Below are positions 43,603 to 50,817 of a stretch of 51,458 nt of DNA, in pieces (within the stretch, counting starts at the first letter, position 1; each line of letters opens with the position of its first letter). Under the pieces are notes generated by a model. The model ran no database searches. It was given only the letters and a program-made list of their open reading frames with translations, and was not told where the DNA came from. Source of the stretch: Bacteroidales bacterium (lineage in GTDB: Bacteria > Bacteroidota > Bacteroidia > Bacteroidales > UBA932); assembly GCA_015060205.1 (NCBI GenBank), contig SUYY01000012.1:1-51458 (forward strand). Reading direction: 5' to 3'. Position numbers and translations under genes: made by a program.

Positions 43603-45332
43603 TCCGCCGTTTCACAGAAGAATTGAAATATGAGGTTCCGTATGGATTTACGGACCCTTTCCGTTATGTACCGCACCCTCTGGTTGTCCGTGCCGCATCT
43701 GAAGTCATTTCAAGCATCGATGCAGACAATAATCTGTCTTCTGCATTTTCGGAAGGAAAGATGCTCGGAGTGCTGGTCTGCCGGCAGACTGACGGTTCCC
43801 TCTGCTATATCTCCGCATTTTCCGGGAATGTATCAGGCAGAAGCACACTTGAAGGTTTCGTGCCGCCAATATACGACCTGACTGACCCAGAAGGATATTT
43901 CAAGACTCGTGAAGCGGAAATTTCCCGTCTGAACCTACTTATAGACAAGGCTGAATCTTCGGAAGAACATGCCGCTCTCAGGAAAGCGCTGTCGGATTGT
44001 CTGACGCAGATGGAAAACACCCTTGGAAAGATGCGCGAGGATATGGCATCGGCACGTGCAGGAAGAGAGGAGATAAGGAAGGGAAAACCCGGGAGCGATG
44101 TCCTGGAAATGCTCGTGAAGGAGAGCCAGTTCGATAAGGCGGAATTCAGACGAACACGGCAGGCATGGGAAAGAAGGACCGAAGAAATCAGAGCATCATT
44201 GAGGGAAACAGAAGCGAAGGTGGACGAAATGAAAAGACTCCGCATACGTATGTCCGAAGACCTTCAGGACTGGATTTTCCGTCAATATATAGTGCACAAT
44301 GCCAAGGGTGAGAGCAAGAGTATTGCAGACATATTTGCTGACAAAGGACTCGTCCCTCCCGGAGGCACAGGGGAATGTGCGGCACCGAAACTGCTGGAAT
44401 ATGCCTACAGGAACGGACTCAGGCCTGTTGCCATGGGTGAATTCTGGTATGGAAGATCACCGGACACCGCAGTAAGGACTCATGGACATTTCTATCCTTC
44501 ATGTACCAGCAAATGTGGTCCGCTTCTGGAATATATGCTCAGAGGCGAGACACTTATGACAGAAGATATTCCGGAAGAAGATATGATCACAGTATATGAG
44601 GATGACACCTTGATAGTGGTGGAGAAGCCGAGCGGAATGCCCTCTGTTCCAGGACTTGACGGCAGAAAGTCGCTTCTGGAGCGGTTGAAAGGCATGCACC
44701 CGGTACACCGCCTCGACATGGACACATCCGGAGTCATGGTCTTCGCCAAGACAGAAGAGGCCGCCGTGGATCTCAGAAAGCAGTTCGAGGAGCACAGCAT
44801 CCGCAAGACATATATGGCAAGGGTTTCAGGTGATGGACCTTTGGAAGCGGCTGTAGGAGAGAGGGACTCTGCTCAGACAACCCCTCCCACTTCGTGGGTC
44901 CATCCCCCTGCAGCCATGGAGGTAGCACAGTCTGATCAGAGTCCCTCTCTCCTGCAGCCCTCCGCAACAGGAAGCATCGCCCTGCAACTTTCTGCGGACT
45001 ATGACGAACGGCCACGTCAGAAAGTTGATGTCAGACATGGAAAGCAGGCATATACCGAATATGAAATTGTTTCGACGGATCCGGACGGTACCGCAGAACT
45101 CCTTCTATACCCTCTCACCGGCCGTACCCACCAGTTACGGGTACACTGTGCGCACCACCTCGGACTGGGCAGACCTATAGTCGGAGACCTGCTCTACGGG
45201 GCATATAAGGCATCCAACCGGATTGAAACAGGACATTCACGTCTATGCCTCCACGCCTTGAGCATCACTTTCCGTCACCCTTCTACGGGCCAGACTATGA
45301 CCTTTTCATCCGACAGACTGCGCTACAAATAA
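43599..45332 (+). CDS. RluA-family RNA pseudouridine synthase with an in-frame palindromic insertion
   Basis: I start at the GTG at 43599, which overlaps the nth stop (GTGA); an ATG at 43539 would lie deep inside nth. The N-terminal half (about 1-330) is not catalytic; it has a long coiled coil (about 105-225). The synthase domain follows: VVEKPSGMPSVPG, then the catalytic segment HRLDMDTSGVMVFAK near 370, and the C-terminal PLTGRTHQLRVHCAHHLG. Between RVSGDGP and GSIALQLSADYDERPRQKV, about 36 residues (about 418-453) are encoded by a large inverted repeat (44850-44958) and have no family counterpart. The target base is unknown; long RluA-family proteins of this layout are common in Bacteroidota. 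Confidence 0.85.
   Translation: MIRRFTEELKYEVPYGFTDPFRYVPHPLVVRAASEVISSIDADNNLSSAFSEGKMLGVLVCRQTDGSLCYISAFSGNVSGRSTLEGFVPPIYDLTDPEGYFKTREAEISRLNLLIDKAESSEEHAALRKALSDCLTQMENTLGKMREDMASARAGREEIRKGKPGSDVLEMLVKESQFDKAEFRRTRQAWERRTEEIRASLRETEAKVDEMKRLRIRMSEDLQDWIFRQYIVHNAKGESKSIADIFADKGLVPPGGTGECAAPKLLEYAYRNGLRPVAMGEFWYGRSPDTAVRTHGHFYPSCTSKCGPLLEYMLRGETLMTEDIPEEDMITVYEDDTLIVVEKPSGMPSVPGLDGRKSLLERLKGMHPVHRLDMDTSGVMVFAKTEEAAVDLRKQFEEHSIRKTYMARVSGDGPLEAAVGERDSAQTTPPTSWVHPPAAMEVAQSDQSPSLLQPSATGSIALQLSADYDERPRQKVDVRHGKQAYTEYEIVSTDPDGTAELLLYPLTGRTHQLRVHCAHHLGLGRPIVGDLLYGAYKASNRIETGHSRLCLHALSITFRHPSTGQTMTFSSDRLRYK
44850..44958. repeat. Palindromic element inside the pseudouridine synthase gene
   Basis: A 22-base left arm (44850-44871) and right arm (44937-44958) are inverted repeats with one mismatch; the core GGAGAGAGGGACTCTG pairs with CAGAGTCCCTCTCTCC. 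The loop holds a small hairpin (CCCACTTCGTGGG at 44887-44899). The element is a multiple of three in net effect, so the frame is kept, and it encodes a Pro/Ser/Gln-rich stretch. Confidence 0.75.
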
Positions 45333-45334
45333 AA

Positions 45335-45363
45335 AACCGGACCTTCTGCCTGAAAGTCCGGTT
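45335..45363. terminator. Bidirectional terminator between rluA-like gene and rpmE
   Basis: AACCGGAC (45335-45342) pairs perfectly with GTCCGGTT (45356-45363), with A-rich sequence before and after, giving T-runs on either strand. It starts right after the stop at 45332. Confidence 0.85.
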
Positions 45364-45384
45364 AAAACATATGTCTTGGAAGAA

Positions 45385-45633
45385 TTATTTCTTCTTTGCG
45401 TATCTCTGATAGAATTTGTCAACACGACCAGCGGTGTCTACGAGTTTCATCTTACCAGTGTAGAATGGATGAGATGTGTTAGAGATCTCGAGTTTTACAA
45501 CCGGGTACTCAACGCCATCGATTTCGATGGTCTCCTTTGTGTTCGCGCAAGAGCGTGTGATGAACACAACGTCATTTGACATATCCTTGAAAGCCACAAG
45601 ACGGTAGTTTTCGGGATGTATACCTTGTTTCAT
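45385..45633 (-). CDS. rpmE: 50S ribosomal protein L31 type B
   Basis: The 82-aa protein reads [19 protein letters not shown] at the start and ends FYQRYAKKK. It lacks the zinc-binding cysteine set of type A L31 and matches the type B (zinc-independent) form. The middle [18 protein letters not shown] segment (here [19 protein letters not shown]) is a family hallmark. It stands alone with a perfect promoter and a terminator. Confidence 0.95.
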   Translation of the reverse strand: MKQGIHPENYRLVAFKDMSNDVVFITRSCANTKETIEIDGVEYPVVKLEISNTSHPFYTGKMKLVDTAGRVDKFYQRYAKKK

Positions 45634-45670
45634 AATGCGTAAATATTTAGTTAACTAATTTTTGCGGGCG

Positions 45671-45702
45671 CAAATATAAAGGTTTATTTCCTAATTTGCA
45701 AA
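45671..45702 (-). promoter_or_regulatory. Promoter of rpmE
   Basis: On the minus strand: TTTG (45702-45699), 20 bases, then TATATTTG (45678-45671). It is a full consensus promoter 37 bases before the start, and it ends just before the DUF1343 gene's stop. Confidence 0.85.
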
Positions 45703-45713
45703 TATTCCTCAAA

Positions 45714-46781
45714 TCATTTGATTCTGTAAGGCTGATCTTCATAAAGAAGGAACTTCTTTGCCTTCCTTATCCACTTCTGCTCCTCCACCTTGATGTGCTC
45801 TTTCAGTTCTTCGGGAGTAACCTTTCCGTCTATATAGTCCAGAATGGTCTGGTCCGACACCTTTGCCTTGAAACCGTCCTCCAGACGGAATTCCTCATAC
45901 CTTTCCTTGAAATATCGCATCAACTGGAGAGTATGAAGAAGCGAATGATACTCGACACCCGGTTCAAGCATTATCTGATAGCCATAACATTTCTTGCCCT
46001 CATATCTTCCGCATGAGGGAGTGAACGAGCAGGGTCTCATCAGAACCCCATCAGGAACAGGAAGAACTTCATTATCAGCGGTTTTCACAAATGGAGCACC
46101 TATATATTCATAAGGTCTTGCAGTTCCGATTCCAGGAGTTATGTTAGTATTGTTCCACAACCCTCCGCCACTGTACATATCACAAGTGAATAGTCCGGGA
46201 ATATCCGAGGCCGGCGCAATTGTCCAAGGCATCAGTTGCTTGTTGGAATCAGTAGCAAGTGCGGATATCACATGTATGGCGAACTTCGCGCCAATTTCAT
46301 GATAATACAGGTTAGCAAGTTCTCCCAAAGTCAAGCCATGACGGTTAGCGACCTTTGCAACATACGGCTCGACATCCATAGACGGCATTGTGCCTTCCAC
46401 CACCCTTCCGGCAGGATTGATATGATCCACTATATATAAGGCAGGCGCATCGTCACCCATTGACTTGAGTACATCCATAAGATGAAGCACATCCTTGGTA
46501 TAGTTGAAATATCTCGCTCCCACATCCTGTATCTCCACCACAACGGCGTTCAGGTCGGAAAGTTCCTCCAAGGAAAACTCAATATGGTTGGTCTGCGGAG
46601 TCAGTTCCGTATCGCGAGGTGTGAATATGGCCTTGAGATTTCCCCTTTCCCGAAATATATCATACATGTACCTTCCATGCTCCGTATCCCAGCAGTTCTG
46701 GGTACAGAAGCAGCCGACAGAGCCTTGTCTCAAGGCTCTGTCCATCTGTTCTTCAAGTGATGTCGTTCTGAATGAAAACAT
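45714..46781 (-). CDS. DUF1343 / NamZ-like protein without signal peptide, 355 aa
   Basis: NamZ-type proteins release N-acetylmuramic acid from peptidoglycan fragments. The family pattern is seen as VVVEIQDVGARYFNYTKDV near residue 80, NRHGLTLGELANLYYHE near 147 and TPGIGTARPYEYIGAPF near 215. Two points are odd. No signal peptide is present, although I recall relatives being exported, and the 'PEHG' segment I expect near residue 55 reads TPRDTE here. It lies 26 bases after the phosphohexomutase stop, suggesting one operon and a link to amino-sugar recycling. It could be a cytoplasmic or inactive branch of the family. Confidence 0.72.
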   Translation of the reverse strand: MFSFRTTSLEEQMDRALRQGSVGCFCTQNCWDTEHGRYMYDIFRERGNLKAIFTPRDTELTPQTNHIEFSLEELSDLNAVVVEIQDVGARYFNYTKDVLHLMDVLKSMGDDAPALYIVDHINPAGRVVEGTMPSMDVEPYVAKVANRHGLTLGELANLYYHEIGAKFAIHVISALATDSNKQLMPWTIAPASDIPGLFTCDMYSGGGLWNNTNITPGIGTARPYEYIGAPFVKTADNEVLPVPDGVLMRPCSFTPSCGRYEGKKCYGYQIMLEPGVEYHSLLHTLQLMRYFKERYEEFRLEDGFKAKVSDQTILDYIDGKVTPEELKEHIKVEEQKWIRKAKKFLLYEDQPYRIK

Positions 46782-46807
46782 ATATTTCCTTTAAAATACA
46801 ACCGTCA

Positions 46808-48265
46808 TCAGCCCTGTTTCAGGATTCCTTCAATTATCTCGATTATACGTCCGGCGAGAGCATCTGCAGCCTCCTGACTCGAAGATTCCGCATAGATACG
46901 GATGATCGGCTCAGTGTTCGACCTGCGAAGATGAACCCATTCCTTGCGGGACTCGAAGGATATCTTCACACCGTCTATCGTATTTATATCCTCAGATGCA
47001 AATACATTCCTGACCTCAGTCAATATCCTGTCGATGAGGGCAGAGTCCGAAAGTTCTATCTTGTTCTTCGCGATCACATACTGCGGATATGTAGCACGGA
47101 GTTCCGACACCTTCATATTCTTATATGCAAGATTTGTAAGGAACAGGGCTATTCCCACCATCGCATCACGACCGTAATGAAGAGCCGGATATATCACACC
47201 TCCATTTCCTTCACCGCCGATAAGCGCGTCACATTCCCTCATCTTTGTTGTCACATTGACCTCACCTACAGCAGCAGCGAAATATTCTCCGCCATATTGC
47301 TCGGTAACATCACGCAACGCCCTTGAAGAAGAGAGGTTTGATGAAGTGCACATCTTGTATGGAGACGCAAGATCATCAATGGATTTTCCAGTATTGAGAG
47401 CCTGATCGTATATTCTCGACAAGAGATAGTCTGCGACACTTACGAGCGTATATTCCTCACCGAAAGCATTTCCATCCTCACAGATAAGGGCAAGACGGTC
47501 CACATCAGGATCCACTGAAATTCCCAGATCCGCCTTGTTTTCCACCACTGCACTCCTTAGTTCAACGAGGTTGTCTGGAAGAGGTTCCGGATTATGAGCG
47601 AACTGACCTGTAGGCTCGCAGTTCACCATGATGCACTCCACTCCCATTCTTTCGAGAAGACGAGGAACGATAATGCCTCCAACCGAATTCACAGCATCTA
47701 CAACGACTTTGAAACCTGCCTTCTTTACCGCATCCACATCCACAGCAGGAAGTGCGAGTACGGCATCAAGATGCGCATCTGTAAAATCCTTTTCCTCTAT
47801 GACACCCAATGCATCCACATCTGCAAAGCAGAAATCCTCTGCCTCGGCACAAGCAAGAATCTCAGCACCTTCTGCTGCATTCAGGAACTCACCTTTCTCG
47901 TTGAGAAGTTTCAGGGCATTCCACTGTTTCGGATTATGGGAAGCGGTAAGGATAATACCACCGTCTGCCTCCTCGAACACGACAGCCATCTCTGTAGTCG
48001 GAGTCGAGGCAAAACCTGCCTTGACCACATCCACACCACATGCTATAAGAGTACCGCATACAAGTTGCTCCACCATGTCTCCTGACAGACGGGCATCCTT
48101 TCCGACTACGACCTTATACCTCTCATCATGATTCTTAGGTCGGCGTTCCTTCATCTTTTCGCAATAAGCGTATGTAAACTTGACTATATCGAGAGGAGAG
48201 AGTCCCTCTCCCGGAGCGCCACCTATGGTTCCGCGGATGCCGGAAATTGATTTGATGAGTGTCAT
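46808..48265 (-). CDS. glmM: Phosphohexomutase, probably phosphoglucosamine mutase
   Basis: The 485-aa protein shows the four-domain phosphohexomutase layout: the start SISGIRGTIGG, the active-site serine TASHNPKQWNALK near residue 107, the metal loop DPDVDRLAL near 251, the sugar loop GGEGNGGVIYP near 325 and the phosphate-binding RRSNTEPIIRIYAES near 446. In Bacteroidetes such genes are usually GlmM, which makes glucosamine-1-phosphate for peptidoglycan; a phosphomannomutase/phosphoglucomutase role cannot be excluded. A DUF1343 gene follows, which fits cell wall sugar metabolism. Confidence 0.85.
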   Translation of the reverse strand: MTLIKSISGIRGTIGGAPGEGLSPLDIVKFTYAYCEKMKERRPKNHDERYKVVVGKDARLSGDMVEQLVCGTLIACGVDVVKAGFASTPTTEMAVVFEEADGGIILTASHNPKQWNALKLLNEKGEFLNAAEGAEILACAEAEDFCFADVDALGVIEEKDFTDAHLDAVLALPAVDVDAVKKAGFKVVVDAVNSVGGIIVPRLLERMGVECIMVNCEPTGQFAHNPEPLPDNLVELRSAVVENKADLGISVDPDVDRLALICEDGNAFGEEYTLVSVADYLLSRIYDQALNTGKSIDDLASPYKMCTSSNLSSSRALRDVTEQYGGEYFAAAVGEVNVTTKMRECDALIGGEGNGGVIYPALHYGRDAMVGIALFLTNLAYKNMKVSELRATYPQYVIAKNKIELSDSALIDRILTEVRNVFASEDINTIDGVKISFESRKEWVHLRRSNTEPIIRIYAESSSQEAADALAGRIIEIIEGILKQG

Positions 48266-48309
48266 AAGAATGAAAATTACTGATTAGGTTTTTGTTCGGG
48301 TTAATCATG

Positions 48310-48341
48310 CAAAATTATTGTTTTGTGACGGTAATTACAAA
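48310..48341 (-). promoter_or_regulatory. Promoter of the phosphohexomutase operon
   Basis: On the minus strand: TTTG (48341-48338), 20 bases, then TAATTTTG (48317-48310), 45 bases before the start. It overlaps the divergent DUF486 promoter region. Confidence 0.8.
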
Positions 48342-48357
48342 TTAAATATTACTTTTG
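48322..48357 (+). promoter_or_regulatory. Promoter of the DUF486 gene
   Basis: TTTG at 48322-48325 and TACTTTTG at 48350-48357, with a 24-base gap that is longer than the usual 19-20. The -7 box is good, 20 bases before the ATG. Confidence 0.6.
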
Positions 48358-48377
48358 CAGCCTAAATTCCAACAGCG

Positions 48378-48746
48378 ATGAAAGCGATCTGGACAATACT
48401 TCTGCTTATTGCATCAAACGTATTCATGACCTTTGCATGGTACGGTCATCTGAAACTTCAGGAGATGAAGATATCCACCAGTTGGCCACTTATTCTGGTC
48501 ATACTGTTCTCCTGGGGTGTGGCATTTCTCGAATATTGTGCCCAAGTGCCTGCAAACAGGATCGGATTTGACGGAAACGGCGGTCCGTTCAACCTGATGC
48601 AGTTGAAAGTAATACAAGAGGTTATCTCCCTGACTGTCTTCACCGTCCTGGTGACAGTAATGTTTAAGGGACAGGGCTTGCATTGGAACCATTTCGCAGC
48701 ATTCTTCTGTCTGATAATGGCGGTTTTCTTCGTTTTTCTAAAATAA
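48378..48746 (+). CDS. DUF486 (DMT-type) small membrane protein
   Basis: The 122-aa protein has four predicted membrane helices (about 4-23, 35-53, 77-97 and 102-121) and the DUF486 patterns FMTFAWYGHLK near residue 17 and EYCAQVPANRIGF near 52, then LMQLKVIQE near 74. The family resembles small drug/metabolite transporters and acts in the inner membrane; its substrate is not known. It is a single-gene unit, divergent from the phosphohexomutase gene. Confidence 0.85.
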   Translation: MKAIWTILLLIASNVFMTFAWYGHLKLQEMKISTSWPLILVILFSWGVAFLEYCAQVPANRIGFDGNGGPFNLMQLKVIQEVISLTVFTVLVTVMFKGQGLHWNHFAAFFCLIMAVFFVFLK

Positions 48747-48758
48747 TTGAAACAAAAA

Positions 48759-48789
48759 TTTGGAGATTCAAAAAAAATAACTACCTTTG
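48759..48789 (+). promoter_or_regulatory. Promoter of tRNA-Glu
   Basis: TTTG (48759-48762), exactly 19 bases, then TACCTTTG (48782-48789). This full consensus promoter is 19 bases before the tRNA. Confidence 0.9.
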
Positions 48790-48807
48790 CAATCCCATTC
48801 GACAAAT

Positions 48808-48882
48808 GGTCGGTTCGTATAACGGTTAGTACTCAAGATTCTCAATCTTGCAATAGGGGTTCGATTCCCCTACCGACTACCA
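48808..48882 (+). tRNA. tRNA-Glu (anticodon CTC), CCA encoded
   Basis: All arms fold: the acceptor GGTCGGT pairs with ACCGACT (first pair G-T), the anticodon stem CAAGA/TCTTG encloses the loop TTCTCAA with anticodon CTC, and the T-arm is AGGGG-TTCGATT-CCCCT. The discriminator A (48879) is followed by an encoded CCA at 48880-48882. It has its own promoter and a strong terminator. Confidence 0.93.
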
Positions 48883-48883
48883 G

Positions 48884-48910
48884 AAGGTGACTGATTCAGT
48901 CACCTTTTTT
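48884..48910 (+). terminator. Terminator of tRNA-Glu
   Basis: GGTGACTGA pairs with TCAGTCACC almost without a loop, preceded by AA and followed by six T. Confidence 0.92.
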
Positions 48911-48926
48911 CGTATACACACCACAC

Positions 48927-49140
48927 CATCACAATCGGATCTGACGAAGAACAGGGTGTCCCTCCATCGTAATCGGACTGACGAAGAGCAGCGTGACACT
49001 TCATCGTAATCGAATCTGACGAAGAACACCGTGTCCCTCCATCGTAATCGGATCTGACGAAGAACACCGTGACACTTCATCGTAATCGGACTGACGAAGA
49101 GCAGCGTGACACTCCATCGTAATCGGACTGACGAAGAGAA
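48927..49140. repeat. Tandem 37-38 bp repeats, about six copies
   Basis: The unit is approximately CATCGTAATCGGACTGACGA followed by AGAGCAGCGTGACACT, with copies starting near 48927, 48965, 49002, 49039, 49077 and 49114. Copies differ at scattered bases and there are no unique spacers, so it is not a CRISPR array. Three more copies lie at 49350-49462. The periodic minus-strand frame over it is a by-product of the period. Confidence 0.8.
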
Positions 49141-49142
49141 AC

Positions 49143-49265
49143 GCGTCATTGCGAGAAGGACAGCGACCGTCCTACTGTCATTGCGAGGAGGACGATAGTC
49201 CGACGTGGCAATCTCATTCCTGACCCTCAGATTGCCACGGCTTCAATGAAGCCTCGCAATGACAG
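49143..49265. repeat. REP-like palindromes of the TCATTGCGAGG type
   Basis: Three arms of the family are seen: TCATTGCGAG at 49146, TCATTGCGAGG at 49178 with GGCAATCTC at 49207, and GATTGCCACGG at 49230 with CTCGCAATGACAG at 49253. They match the cluster at 181-470. Confidence 0.75.
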
Positions 49266-49307
49266 AGGAAAGACAATTATAAATATATCTATAACTTATA
49301 TATGGTT

Positions 49308-49350
49308 TCACCAACCAAAAATGTCCGAGTCACCAACCATTTATGTCCAC
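49308..49350. mobile_element. Possible end remnant of an IS21-like element
   Basis: Two direct repeats of about 22 bases, each starting TCACCAACCA and containing ATGTCC (49308-49329 and 49330-49350), recall the multiple terminal repeats of IS21-family elements. No istA or istB gene is present in the window, so at most an end remains. Confidence 0.35.
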
Positions 49351-49500
49351 ATTACCTAATCGGATCTGACGAAGAACACCGTGTCACTCCATCGTAATCA
49401 GACTGACGAAGAACACCGTGTCCCTCCATCTTAATCGGACTGACGAAGAACACCGTGACACTGTCATTGCGAGGAGGACGATAGTCCGACGTGGCAATCT
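49350..49500. repeat. Second block of the 37 bp repeat plus one REP-like copy
   Basis: Three units of the 37-base repeat (starting near 49350, 49388 and 49425) run directly into a TCATTGCGAGG-type element with GGCAATCTCG at 49493. The element 49463-49500 is almost identical to 49178-49215. Confidence 0.75.
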
Positions 49501-49842
49501 CGATATTGATGCCAAAAATCGTTGATGTGAACTGTGTGACATTTCTCGACCCGGAATTGACACACCGGTATAGATAATCGTTTTAAAATCAGTTTTGGAT
49601 GACCGGTGTGCCGGTTTTCAGGCTAAAACTGTCACACCGGTCACAGTCAGACCCGATTACGATAGAGCAACTGTCAAGCGCGAGGACGGCCTTCAGGTCG
49701 AGCCGCCCGGAGCGCTTGAACTGTAGTTGCCGGAGGGCGTATATTCCGGCAACGGTGCTCTTGATGTCATTTTCCCTGGGGTACCTGTAACGGTTTTGCA
49801 ACGGAAACGTTACAGGTACCATTTAATCTGAGGGCATCTGGG
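49501..49842. other. Gene-free region with a series of perfect hairpins
   Basis: No protein gene is supported. Hairpins: GACCGGTGTG (49601-49610) with CACACCGGTC (49633-49642), and a third CACACCGGT at 49561-49569; TCAAGCGC (49674-49681) with GCGCTTGA (49712-49719), extended by GCAACT (49667-49672) with AGTTGC (49725-49730); GTTGCCGG (49726-49733) with CCGGCAAC (49746-49753); and GGTACCTGTAACG (49780-49792) with CGTTACAGGTACC (49808-49820). The second and third stems share 49726-49730 and exclude each other. Confidence 0.7.
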
Positions 49843-50010
49843 ACGGTTTCGCGGCAAAAGCGTAACAGATGGAACTGCATGTATCACGACGCACGAGTTT
49901 TGGCCTATACTCTTGCGTCGTGGCAAGGATTCCGGAAAATGACGCCGATTTCCTTCACGACGCACAAGTTTAGCACGAAAGTCTTGCGTCGTGGCAGAAG
50001 CATACAACTA
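49843..50010. repeat. Structured dispersed repeat, copy 2
   Basis: Same 168-base element as 1-168, with both CACGACGCA/TGCGTCGTG hairpins kept despite scattered changes elsewhere. It ends exactly where the tRNA-Val terminator (50011) begins. Confidence 0.85.
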
Positions 50011-50040
50011 AAAAAGCCTTCCAGAAATTCTGAAAGGCTT
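50011..50040 (-). terminator. Terminator of tRNA-Val
   Basis: On the minus strand AAGCCTTTCAGAA pairs with TTCTGGAAGGCTT (one mismatch), followed by a T-run. It starts four bases after the encoded CCA. Confidence 0.88.
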
Positions 50041-50043
50041 TAT

Positions 50044-50121
50044 TGGTGGGAGCAGAGGGAGTCGAACCCCCGACCCTCTGCTTGTAAGGCAGATGCTCTA
50101 AACCAACTGAGCTATGCTCCC
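50044..50121 (-). tRNA. tRNA-Val (anticodon TAC), CCA encoded
   Basis: On the minus strand: acceptor GGGAGCA with TGCTCCC, D-arm TAGCTCAGTTGG, anticodon stem TCTGC/GCAGA with loop CTTACAA (anticodon TAC), T-arm GGGGG-TTCGACT-CCCTC. The discriminator A is at 50047 and CCA at 50046-50044. It has a consensus promoter and terminator of its own. Confidence 0.94.
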
Positions 50122-50137
50122 TTAGAGTTTGGGAATG

Positions 50138-50168
50138 CAAAGATAGGACGAATTTTCGAATCTGCAAA
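50138..50168 (-). promoter_or_regulatory. Promoter of tRNA-Val
   Basis: On the minus strand: TTTG (50168-50165), exactly 19 bases, then TATCTTTG (50145-50138). Full consensus, 16 bases before the tRNA. Confidence 0.9.
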
Positions 50169-50252
50169 TTTTATTTTCTGATTTTTGAGGAAAATCTCAA
50201 GCGCGCAGAGCGAATTTCTCTCAAACATCGGCTCCATCTGCCGGAATTTATA

Positions 50253-50260
50253 TATATTTG
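50253..50260 (+). promoter_or_regulatory. -7 promoter box of ssrA
   Basis: TATATTTG matches TAnnTTTG, 42 bases before the tmRNA 5' end. A precursor leader would be removed by RNase P. No clear -33 element. Confidence 0.5.
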
Positions 50261-50302
50261 CAGTCCGTTTCGGCAACATGTTTGCCGGTAGACGCGCACA
50301 AT

Positions 50303-50697
50303 GGGGATGTTTTGGTTTTGACAGCATCAGACATTGGGCGGCAAGCACGCCGGGCACTGTAGGCCAGCCCGTTAATCTCGACCTTCGAACAATTAGTTGG
50401 CAACAACTCTTATGCACTCGCTGCGTAGTCTGCAAAGCACACTACCTTAATCCGCGGGGTCAAGGCTACCTCGCCGACGAGTATCCCTCCAGTCTTTAGG
50501 CCGGTTATGACTGGAACACGGGGTATCATCCAAACCGGATGCACGGAGTGACTCCTTTAATCTCCGCCAAGACCCAAAGGATAAGCCAAAGGTAGCCTGT
50601 CTGACGGCAGCCCCGGTCGAAAACCAAAGTCAGACTAAGCGTGTAGAAAACTGTCTGGTGCGGTGTTTGGACGGCGGTTCGAGTCCGCCCATCTCCA
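50303..50697 (+). ncRNA. ssrA: Transfer-messenger RNA (tmRNA)
   Basis: tmRNA frees stalled ribosomes and tags the unfinished protein. The 5' end GGGGATG pairs with the 3' CATCTCC, and the T-arm is GGCGG-TTCGAGT-CCGCC (about 50672-50688). The tag frame starts at the GGC at 50400 and encodes GNNSYALAA, ending in TAG at 50427-50429; the ending YALAA is the Bacteroidales form and a ClpXP signal. After the discriminator A the DNA reads CAA, so CCA is not encoded, unlike both tRNAs here. Genes that look phage-derived start 120 bases downstream. Confidence 0.93.
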
Positions 50698-50723
50698 CAA
50701 TTCAGATTGTATATCAATCAGTT

Positions 50724-50786
50724 AGAGGTTTTACAAACACTTTTACAAACACTTTTTGTAAGTTGGGGTTCGTAAAACCTCTTTTG
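50724..50786 (+). terminator. tmRNA terminator containing a 12-base tandem repeat
   Basis: AGAGGTTTTAC (50724-50734) pairs perfectly with GTAAAACCTCT (50772-50782), followed by TTTTG. The long loop holds a perfect tandem repeat of TTTTACAAACAC (50729-50740 and 50741-50752). It may also be an attachment site of an integrated element. Confidence 0.7.
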
Positions 50787-50817
50787 TGTTTGTTGAATTT
50801 CATTAGACTGAAATCCG

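Noticed and set aside
44773..45015. Minus-strand frame inside the pseudouridine synthase gene
   Set aside because: Its similarity to the plus-strand peptide comes from the palindrome; the plus-strand gene has clear family motifs on both sides.
48877..49149. Periodic minus-strand frame looking like a repeat protein
   Set aside because: The 12-13 residue period equals the 37-38 base DNA repeat, and the frame ends inside the tRNA terminator. It is a by-product of the repeat.
48927..49462. CRISPR array
   Set aside because: Units are contiguous and imperfect, with no unique spacers and no cas genes nearby.
49726..49753. Integron attC site
   Set aside because: The inverted repeat GTTGCCGG/CCGGCAAC superficially recalls attC ends, but the core consensus (RYYYAAC/GTTRRRY) does not fit and no integrase or cassette genes are seen.
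49501..50010. Retron or other reverse-transcriptase-linked RNA
   Set aside because: The hairpin-rich region fits in shape, but there is no reverse transcriptase gene anywhere in the window.
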